Of a stretch of DNA of 6,889 bases, positions 1 to 5,554 are shown piece by piece. The notes under the pieces are model-generated. The model made no database searches. It saw only the letters and a program-made list of their open reading frames with translations, and was not told the origin of the DNA. The position numbers and the translations under genes are program-made. Within the stretch, counting starts at the first letter, position 1; each line of letters begins with the position of its first letter. This stretch comes from Actinomycetales bacterium (GTDB taxonomy: Bacteria > Actinomycetota > Actinomycetes > Mycobacteriales > Mycobacteriaceae): positions 1 to 6,889 of the forward strand of contig DUTZ01000207.1 of the NCBI GenBank assembly GCA_012841845.1. The letters run 5' to 3'.

Positions 1-1
1 C

Positions 2-640
2 CCCGCGGGCCCCGACGTCGCCTCGTGGCAGCACCCCGGCGGCGCGCCGATCGACTGGGGCGCGGTGCGCGGCGCGGGCAACGAGTTCGCGATCGTCAAG
101 GCCACCGAGGGCCTGACCTACGTCAACCCCTACTACCTGCAGGACTCGCTCGGCATCAAGGCCGGCGGCATGCTCCGTGGCACCTACCACTACGCCGACG
201 TGGCGCTGCCCGCCGCGCCCCAGGCCGCGCTCTACGCGGCGGTGTCGGTGGGCAACGGGCTGCCGGGCGACCTGCCGCCGGTGGTCGACATCGAGGACGC
301 CAAGGGCCGCTCGCCCGCCCAGCTGTCGGCCTGGCTCCGCGAGTTCCTCGCCACCACAGAGGAACTCACCGGCCGGACGCCGATGATCTACACGTACCCG
401 CACTTCTGGCGCACCGCGATGGGGAACACGTGCGAGTTCGGCGCGTACCCGCTGTGGGTCGCGGAGTACACGGGCGGCGACGGGCCGTCGCTGCCCCTGC
501 CGGGCTGCTGGGGGCAGTGGGCGTTCTGGCAGCACACCGACTCGGCGCGCATCCCGGGGGTCGCCGGGGGAGTGGACCGCAACGTCTACGGCGGGGTTGC
601 CGGGCCGCTGGCGGCCATGGCCACGGGTAGCGGCGGCTGA
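2..640 (+). CDS. GH25-family lysozyme (N-acetylmuramidase), 5'-truncated by window edge
   Basis: The reading frame is open from the left edge to a TGA at 638-640, giving 212 visible residues; the true start and any signal peptide lie outside. Family hallmarks appear in order: DVASWQ near visible residue 5, carrying the first conserved Asp; FAIVKATEG; GTYHYA; VVDIED, where D96 and E98 form the D-x-E catalytic pair; MIYTYPHFW; PLWVAEYT; and a closing WQHTDS...GGVDRNVY block. GH25 enzymes cut the beta-1,4 bond between N-acetylmuramic acid and N-acetylglucosamine in peptidoglycan. The visible part is essentially one catalytic barrel, with no cell-wall-binding repeats after it; the protein ends about 14 residues past the last conserved motif. 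GH25 proteins occur both as secreted cell-wall enzymes and as phage endolysins, and the missing N-terminus prevents a choice. An internal GTG at 65 would cut into the barrel and is not a credible start. Confidence 0.9.
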   Translation, partial: PAGPDVASWQHPGGAPIDWGAVRGAGNEFAIVKATEGLTYVNPYYLQDSLGIKAGGMLRGTYHYADVALPAAPQAALYAAVSVGNGLPGDLPPVVDIEDAKGRSPAQLSAWLREFLATTEELTGRTPMIYTYPHFWRTAMGNTCEFGAYPLWVAEYTGGDGPSLPLPGCWGQWAFWQHTDSARIPGVAGGVDRNVYGGVAGPLAAMATGSGG

Positions 641-642
641 GG

Positions 643-659
643 GGCCCGCGTGGCGGGTT
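643..659. terminator. Short hairpin between the convergent lysozyme and tRNA-Gly genes
   Basis: CCCGC (645-649) and GCGGG (653-657) pair around a GTG loop, and two G-T pairs could extend the stem. It lies 4 nt after the lysozyme stop and just past the 3' end of tRNA-Gly, so it could end transcription from either side. There is no T-run and the stem is short, so this is a weak candidate. Confidence 0.35.
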
Positions 660-661
660 GG

Positions 662-735
662 TGGAGCGGGCGACGGGAATCGAACCCGCGTATCCTGCTT
701 GGAAGGCAGGGGCTTTACCATTAAGCTACGCCCGC
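662..735 (-). tRNA. tRNA-Gly, anticodon UCC
   Basis: On the minus strand this reads as a 74-nt tRNA with a perfect 7-bp acceptor stem (GCGGGCG with CGCCCGC, plus positions 729-735 and 666-672). The D-arm begins TAGCTTAATGGTAAAGC. The anticodon stem CCTGC/GCAGG encloses the loop CTTCCAA, giving anticodon UCC, which reads GGA glycine codons. The T-arm carries GGTTCGATTCC. The discriminator base is U and CCA is encoded (plus 662-664). It is transcribed away from tRNA-Pro and converges on the lysozyme gene. Confidence 0.97.
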
Positions 736-787
736 GCATCGAGTGCTGACCTGCGGTTTCCGTGCTGATCGCGCTCGCGCCCGGCCC

Positions 788-816
788 ACATTACCGGACG
801 CGACTGGCGCCCCCAA
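788..816 (-). promoter_or_regulatory. Likely promoter of tRNA-Gly
   Basis: On the minus strand a -35-like TTGGGG (plus 811-816) and a -10-like TAATGT (plus 788-793) are separated by exactly 17 nt. The predicted start near 781 leaves a leader of about 45 nt before the tRNA. TTG of the -35 and TA...T of the -10 match the housekeeping sigma consensus. This is pattern evidence only. Confidence 0.5.
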
Positions 817-863
817 CTCCCTGGGGCGCGGCCGCCGGAATCGGCGCGGTGCGGGGCCTGTCG

Positions 864-869
864 TACACT
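864..869 (+). promoter_or_regulatory. Likely -10 element for tRNA-Pro (and possibly tig)
   Basis: TACACT fits the TAnnnT form of an actinobacterial -10 box and lies about 73 nt before tRNA-Pro. No good -35 is seen at 16-19 nt spacing, which is common in these GC-rich genomes. It is the best plus-strand -10 candidate in the 736-941 gap between the two tRNA genes; the rest of the gap shows no gene. Confidence 0.4.
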
Positions 870-941
870 TGCCGGGTTGGTCTGCGTCCCGGCGAGTGCC
901 CGCGCGGCGCAGCGAGGCCGGGCAGCGGACACGCGAGTCAC

Positions 942-1018
942 CGGGATGTGGCGCAGCTTGGTAGCGCATCCGCTTTGGGAGCGGAGGGTCGCAGGTTCGA
1001 ATCCTGTCATCCCGACCA
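942..1018 (+). tRNA. tRNA-Pro, anticodon UGG
   Basis: This is a 77-nt tRNA with a perfect acceptor stem CGGGATG/CATCCCG (942-948 and 1008-1014). The D-arm contains GCGCAGCTTGGTAGCGC. The anticodon stem CCGCT/AGCGG region holds the TTTGGGA loop, so the anticodon is UGG, reading CCA and related proline codons. The T-arm is GCAGGTTCGAATCCTGT, the discriminator is A and CCA is encoded. The C1-G72 end pair is typical of bacterial tRNA-Pro. It sits only 49 nt upstream of tig, on the same strand, with no hairpin terminator between them. Confidence 0.97.
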
Positions 1019-1067
1019 GCGGACCGAAATGCACGAACCCAGACGACTTCCCTAGGAGCGAACCACC

Positions 1068-2600
1068 GTGAAGAGCACTGTCGAGCAGCTGAACCCGACC
1101 CGGGTCAAGGTCACCGTCGAGGTGCCGTTCGCGGAGCTCGAGCCGGACTTCGACAAGGCGTACAAGCAGCTCGCCGGCCAGGTCAACATCCCCGGCTTCC
1201 GCCGCGGCAAGGCGCCGGCCAAGCTCCTCGAGGCCCGCATCGGTCGCGGGGCCGTGCTCGAGCAGGTCATCAACGACATGATCCCCAGCCGCTACGGCAA
1301 CGCCGTCGAGGAGCACGACCTCAAGGTGCTGGCCCAGCCGGAGATCGAGATCACCAAGCTCGAGGACGGCGACGTCGTGGAGTTCGTGGCCGAGGTGGAC
1401 GTGCGGCCGGAGATCACCCTCCCGACGTTCGCGGACCTCGCCGTCACCGTCGACGTCCCGGAGACCGACGACGCCGCCGTCGACGCCGAGCTCGACAACC
1501 TCCGCGCGCGCTTCGGCACCCTCAAGGGCGTCGAGCGGGGCGCGGAGAAGGGCGACTTCCTCTCCGTGGACCTGGCCGCCACCGTCGACGGCGAGCCGGT
1601 CGAGGACGCCTCCACCGAGGGCCTGTCCTACGAGCTCGGCTCGGGCACCCTCGTCGAGGGCCTCGACGACGCCGCCGAGGGCCTCAAGGCCGGCGAGTCC
1701 AAGGAGTTCGGCTCCTCGCTCGTCGCGGGCGAGCACGCCGGCAAGGACGCCGTCATCACCGTCACCGTCCAGTCCGTCAAGGAGCGCGAGCTGCCCGAGG
1801 CCGACGACGAGTTCGCGCAGATGGCCTCCGAGTTCGACACCCTCGACGAGCTCCGCGCCGACCTCGCCGAGAAGGTCGCGCAGCAGGCCAAGGCCGGGCT
1901 CGCCGGCGACATCCGCGACAAGGTCCTCGAGGCCCTGCTCGAGGCCACCGAGGTGCCCGCCCCGGAGTCGGTCGTCGAGTCCGAGGCCCACGCCCAGATG
2001 CACCAGCTCATCGAACAGTTCGGCGGCGACGCCTCGATCCTGGACCAGGCGCTGGCCGCCGAGGGCACCGACCGCGAGACCTTCGAGGCCGAGACCCGTG
2101 AGGGCGCCGCCCGCGCGATCCGCACCCAGCTCCTGCTCGACGCCGTGGCCGAGGAGGCCGGCACCGAGGTCTCGCAGGAGGAGCTCACGCAGCACATCAT
2201 GTTCCAGGCCCAGCGCTACGGCATGGACCCGAACCAGTTCGTGCAGCAGATCCAGCAGGCCGGCCAGCTCGGCGCGCTGTTCTCCGACGTCCGCCGCTCC
2301 AAGGCGCTGGCCGACATCATCGTCCAGGTCGACGTCAAGGACTCCGACGGCAACGCGGTCGACACCTCCGAGTTCTTCGGCTCGGGTGACGACGCCGAGG
2401 CCGATGCCGATGCCGATGCCGACGATGCGACCGACGAGAAGGCCGAGAAGAAGCCGGCCAAGAAGGCGGCGGCGAAGAAGTCCACCAAGAAGAAGTCCGA
2501 CGACGAGGACGCCGACGCCGAGAAGAAGCCGGCCAAGAAGGCCGCCAAGAAGAAGACCGAGAAGGCCGAGGAGAAGTCCGGGAAGGACGCCGACGCCTGA
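1068..2600 (+). CDS. tig: Trigger factor (ribosome-associated chaperone and prolyl isomerase) with a long lysine-rich tail
   Basis: The 510-residue protein is a trigger factor, the ATP-independent chaperone that docks at the ribosomal exit tunnel and shields nascent chains. The N-terminal ribosome-binding domain carries the signature GFRRGKAP at residues 43-50, with F44-R45-R46 at the position of the E. coli F-R-K ribosome contact. An FKBP-like prolyl isomerase domain follows at about 157-240, and then the helical chaperone domain to about 437. The GTG start at 1068 is preceded by AGGAG (1054-1058) with 9-nt spacing, and the protein begins MKSTVEQLNP as expected. E. coli trigger factor has 432 residues; the excess here is a tail (438-510), first Asp/Ala/Glu-rich and then Lys/Ala-rich with two EKKPAKKA units. 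The tail is low-complexity and probably disordered. The gene follows tRNA-Pro closely and ends before a strong hairpin, so it is separate from the downstream clp operon. Confidence 0.97.
   Translation: MKSTVEQLNPTRVKVTVEVPFAELEPDFDKAYKQLAGQVNIPGFRRGKAPAKLLEARIGRGAVLEQVINDMIPSRYGNAVEEHDLKVLAQPEIEITKLEDGDVVEFVAEVDVRPEITLPTFADLAVTVDVPETDDAAVDAELDNLRARFGTLKGVERGAEKGDFLSVDLAATVDGEPVEDASTEGLSYELGSGTLVEGLDDAAEGLKAGESKEFGSSLVAGEHAGKDAVITVTVQSVKERELPEADDEFAQMASEFDTLDELRADLAEKVAQQAKAGLAGDIRDKVLEALLEATEVPAPESVVESEAHAQMHQLIEQFGGDASILDQALAAEGTDRETFEAETREGAARAIRTQLLLDAVAEEAGTEVSQEELTQHIMFQAQRYGMDPNQFVQQIQQAGQLGALFSDVRRSKALADIIVQVDVKDSDGNAVDTSEFFGSGDDAEADADADADDATDEKAEKKPAKKAAAKKSTKKKSDDEDADAEKKPAKKAAKKKTEKAEEKSGKDADA
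2400..2423 (+). repeat. GCCGAT hexamer repeat within tig
   Basis: Three exact GCCGAT units and a fourth ending in C encode alternating Ala-Asp in the acidic part of the trigger-factor tail. The unit length is a multiple of three, so copy-number changes would lengthen or shorten the tail without a frameshift. Confidence 0.85.
2442..2542 (+). repeat. 26-bp direct repeat in the lysine-rich tail of tig
   Basis: An identical 26-bp sequence occurs at 2442-2467 and 2517-2542, offset by 75 bp (25 codons). Each copy encodes AEKKPAKKA in the same frame. Exact nucleotide identity, beyond amino-acid similarity, suggests the tail grew by in-frame duplication or is kept uniform by recombination. Confidence 0.85.
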
Positions 2601-2620
2601 TCAGGCCCGCACACGGTCAC

Positions 2621-2655
2621 GACGGCCGGCCATCCCCCCGGGGTGGCCGGCCGTC
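2621..2655 (+). terminator. Hairpin terminator of tig
   Basis: A perfect 12-bp stem, GACGGCCGGCCA (2621-2632) with its complement at 2644-2655, is extended by a T-G pair and three C-G pairs to leave a CCC loop. It starts 20 nt after the tig stop. No T-run follows, as is common for actinobacterial terminators. It should isolate tig from clpP1. Confidence 0.75.
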
Positions 2656-2666
2656 GGCGTCCGGTC

Positions 2667-2690
2667 GGGGGCGGGGGAGGGCCCCACGGG
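2667..2690 (+). other. Possible G-quadruplex upstream of the clpP1 promoter
   Basis: Four G-runs on the plus strand (2667-2671, 2673-2677, 2679-2681, 2688-2690) have loops of 1, 1 and 6 nt, meeting the usual four-run rule. The 6-nt loop is C-rich, so a competing GGG/CCC hairpin is also possible. G-runs are expected by chance in GC-rich DNA. Confidence 0.4.
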
Positions 2691-2707
2691 CGACGCTCAC
2701 AGCGAAC
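2690..2707. promoter_or_regulatory. Putative ClgR operator upstream of clpP1
   Basis: The core CGCTCACAGCG (2694-2704) flanked by A (2693) and AAC (2705-2707) fits the ClgR consensus reported for Corynebacterium glutamicum (WNNWCGCYNANRGCGWWS, from memory) at every defined position except the first W, which is G2690. ClgR activates clpP1P2 and clpC in corynebacteria, mycobacteria and Streptomyces. The site is centred about 59 nt before the predicted start of transcription, a usual activator position, and the promoter lacks a good -35, as activator-dependent promoters often do. Confidence 0.7.
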
Positions 2708-2742
2708 AACCGGCCCGCCGGGACGGTTCCGTCGTAGCCGTT

Positions 2743-2762
2743 CGTTACTGTCGGACGTAACG
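2743..2762. repeat. 20-bp dyad over the clpP1 -10 region
   Basis: CGTTAC (2743-2748) and GTAACG (2757-2762) form a perfect 6-bp inverted repeat with an 8-nt spacer. It overlaps the -10 box and the predicted transcription start, the position of a repressor operator. No known regulator is recognised from it. Confidence 0.55.
2746..2751 (+). promoter_or_regulatory. Likely -10 element of the clpP1-clpP2 operon
   Basis: TACTGT fits TAnnnT. With 17-nt spacing the -35 would be ACGGTT (2723-2728), a poor match that lies inside a small dyad (GACGG-TT-CCGTC, 2722-2733). Transcription would start near 2758, giving a leader of about 33 nt to the GTG at 2791, or an almost leaderless message for the ATG at 2764. 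Confidence 0.5.
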
Positions 2763-2790
2763 GATGACGACTAGCGAAGGTAGGTACCCC

Positions 2791-3414
2791 GTGGCCCAGT
2801 CCCCGTCGACGCAGCCCGCGCTCAGCTCTCCCGGTTCGCACGGGCTCAGCCTGGGCGACTCGGTGTACGAGCGTCTCCTCCAGGAGCGGATCATCTTCCT
2901 GGGTTCCCAGGTGGACGACGACATCGCGAACCGCCTCTGCGCGCAGATCCTCCTGCTCGCCGCGGAGGACCCGTCGCGTGACATCGCGATGTACATCAAC
3001 TCGCCCGGCGGCTCGGTGACTGCCGGCATGGCGATCTACGACACGATGCAGTTCGTGGAGTGCGACGTCGCCACGTACGGCATGGGCCTGGCCGCCTCGA
3101 TGGGCCAGTTCCTGCTGGCCGCCGGCGCCAAGGGCAAGCGCTACGCCCTGCCGCACGCCAAGATCATGATGCACCAGCCCTCCGCCGGCGTCGGCGGCTC
3201 CGCGGCGGACATCGCGATCCAGGCCGAGCAGTTCGCGGCCACCAAGCGGGAGATGGCCGAGCTCATCGCCCAGCACACCGGCCAGACCTTCGAGCAGGTC
3301 ACCGAGGACTCGGACCGCGACCGCTGGTTCACCGCGCAGGAGGCCAAGGAGTACGGCTTCGTCGACCACGTCATCGCGCGCGCCGCGCAGTCCGGCGGGA
3401 CCTCGCCGTCATGA
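2791..3414 (+). CDS. clpP1: ATP-dependent Clp protease proteolytic subunit 1
   Basis: This is a 207-residue ClpP serine peptidase. The catalytic triad is visible: S103 in GLAASMG, H128 in MMHQP, and D177 in DSDRDRWF. The [20 protein letters not shown] block is typical of the family. The N-terminal segment [21 protein letters not shown] resembles mycobacterial ClpP1. In Mycobacteriales, ClpP1 and ClpP2 form separate heptameric rings that stack into one mixed 14-mer, to which ClpX or ClpC1 docks. I chose the GTG at 2791 because GAAGGTAGG (2776-2784) lies 6 nt upstream and because the resulting N-terminus is close to family length. The in-frame ATG at 2764 would add nine residues and lacks a good ribosome site, though it could serve a near-leaderless transcript. 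The stop overlaps an ATG in the clpP2 frame. Confidence 0.96.
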   Translation: MAQSPSTQPALSSPGSHGLSLGDSVYERLLQERIIFLGSQVDDDIANRLCAQILLLAAEDPSRDIAMYINSPGGSVTAGMAIYDTMQFVECDVATYGMGLAASMGQFLLAAGAKGKRYALPHAKIMMHQPSAGVGGSAADIAIQAEQFAATKREMAELIAQHTGQTFEQVTEDSDRDRWFTAQEAKEYGFVDHVIARAAQSGGTSPS

Positions 3415-3461
3415 CCGGCCCCGCCCCGCGTCCCGCCCGCATCCACACCACGGAGACCCCG

Positions 3462-4097
3462 ATGAACTCATCGCAGCCCTCGCTGCCCAGCTCCCGCTAC
3501 ATCCTCCCGTCCTTCGTCGAGCACTCGAGCTACGGCGTCAAGGAGTCCAACCCGTACAACAAGCTCTTCGAGGAGCGGATCATCTTCCTGGGCACCCAGG
3601 TGGACGACGCCTCGGCGAACGACATCATGGCGCAGCTCCTCGTGCTCGAGGGCCTGGACCCCGACCGCGACATCACGATGTACATCAACTCGCCCGGTGG
3701 CTCGTTCACCTCGCTCATGGCGATCTACGACACGATGCAGTACGTGCGGCCGGACGTCGTGACGGTGTGCCTCGGCCAGGCCGCCTCGGCGGCGGCGGTT
3801 CTGCTCGCTGCCGGCACCAAGGGCAAGCGCGCGGCGCTGCCCAACGCCCGCATCCTCATCCACCAGCCGGCCACCGGAGGCATCCAGGGCCAGGTCTCGG
3901 ACCTCGAGATCCAGGCCGCGGAGATCGAGCGCATGCGTCGCCTCATGGAGACCACCCTCGCGCGCCACACCGGCCGCGACGCGGACCAGATCCGCAAGGA
4001 CACCGACCGCGACAAGATCCTCACGGCCGAGGAGGCCAAGGATTACGGCATCGTCGACACGGTGTTCGACTACCGCAAGCTGTCCGCGTCCAACTGA
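3462..4097 (+). CDS. clpP2: ATP-dependent Clp protease proteolytic subunit 2
   Basis: This 211-residue protein is the second ClpP paralogue. Its triad is S109 in [12 protein letters not shown]134 in LIHQP and D184 in [13 protein letters not shown]. It begins [18 protein letters not shown], like mycobacterial ClpP2, followed by [19 protein letters not shown]. The two ClpP genes are about 48 nt apart and share ERIIFLG, YINSPGG and EEAK/QEAK-type blocks, which points to an ancient duplication. The ATG at 3462 has GGAGA (3452-3456) 5 nt upstream and gives the family's usual N-terminus. An in-frame ATG at 3411 overlaps the clpP1 stop as ATGA and would add a 17-residue Pro-rich extension; it may act only in translational coupling. 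ClpP2 forms the partner ring of the ClpP1P2 peptidase. Confidence 0.96.
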   Translation: MNSSQPSLPSSRYILPSFVEHSSYGVKESNPYNKLFEERIIFLGTQVDDASANDIMAQLLVLEGLDPDRDITMYINSPGGSFTSLMAIYDTMQYVRPDVVTVCLGQAASAAAVLLAAGTKGKRAALPNARILIHQPATGGIQGQVSDLEIQAAEIERMRRLMETTLARHTGRDADQIRKDTDRDKILTAEEAKDYGIVDTVFDYRKLSASN

Positions 4098-4106
4098 CCC
4101 TCGGGC

Positions 4107-4134
4107 GGCGCGCCGCGGGCGGTCGCGGCGCGTC
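4107..4134 (+). terminator. Hairpin after clpP2
   Basis: GGCGCGCCGC (4107-4116) pairs with GCGGCGCGTC (4125-4134) over 10 bp, including one G-T pair, around an 8-nt loop. It starts 10 nt after the clpP2 stop and has no T-run. It probably ends or attenuates the clpP1P2 transcript, although read-through into clpX cannot be excluded. Confidence 0.55.
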
Positions 4135-4187
4135 GTCGGGTCCAATGAACTGATCGCGCAGGGGTCGGCTTTGTCGCACCTTCCGCG

Positions 4188-4193
4188 TACCGT
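4188..4193 (+). promoter_or_regulatory. Possible -10 element of clpX
   Basis: TACCGT fits TAnnnT and would place the transcript start near 4200, about 45 nt before the clpX ATG. No clear -35 exists at 16-19 nt; the TTGTCG at 4171-4176 is too close (11 nt). A short CCCGG/CCGGG hairpin (4209-4224) lies in the predicted leader. I see no ClgR-type site in this gap. Confidence 0.35.
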
Positions 4194-4244
4194 CGATGAG
4201 GGGCCGGACCCGGAGGGCCCCGGGAATGCGAGGACGTAGAACTC

Positions 4245-5513
<1,269 letters not shown>

Positions 5514-5554
5514 CCCCGGCCCCGACGCCCCGAGCCTGAGCCCGGCCCCGGCGC

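Noticed and set aside
726..2195. A 489-codon minus-strand open frame across tRNA-Gly, tRNA-Pro and tig
   Set aside because: It is antisense to tig and runs through two tRNA genes; its Leu/Gly/Val/Asp-rich translation mirrors tig codons and shows no protein family.
2098..2760. A 220-codon plus-strand frame overlapping the 3' half of tig and its terminator
   Set aside because: It is an alternate frame of tig giving an Arg/Pro/Ser/Thr-rich translation; it has no independent ribosome site or family signal.
3060..3461. A long upstream extension of the clpP2 frame reaching back into clpP1
   Set aside because: The extra sequence is an alternate frame of clpP1 and is Arg-rich. The conserved ClpP2 N-terminus begins at 3462, which has its own ribosome site.
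4171..4187. A ClgR-type site before clpX (TTGTCGCACCTTCCGCG)
   Set aside because: The two half-sites do not have the CGC-N5-GCG spacing and symmetry seen before clpP1.
5514..5554. A bidirectional terminator between clpX and the luxR-type gene
   Set aside because: The 41-nt gap is C-rich on the plus strand with repeated CCCCGG-type units, but I could not find a convincing inverted repeat.
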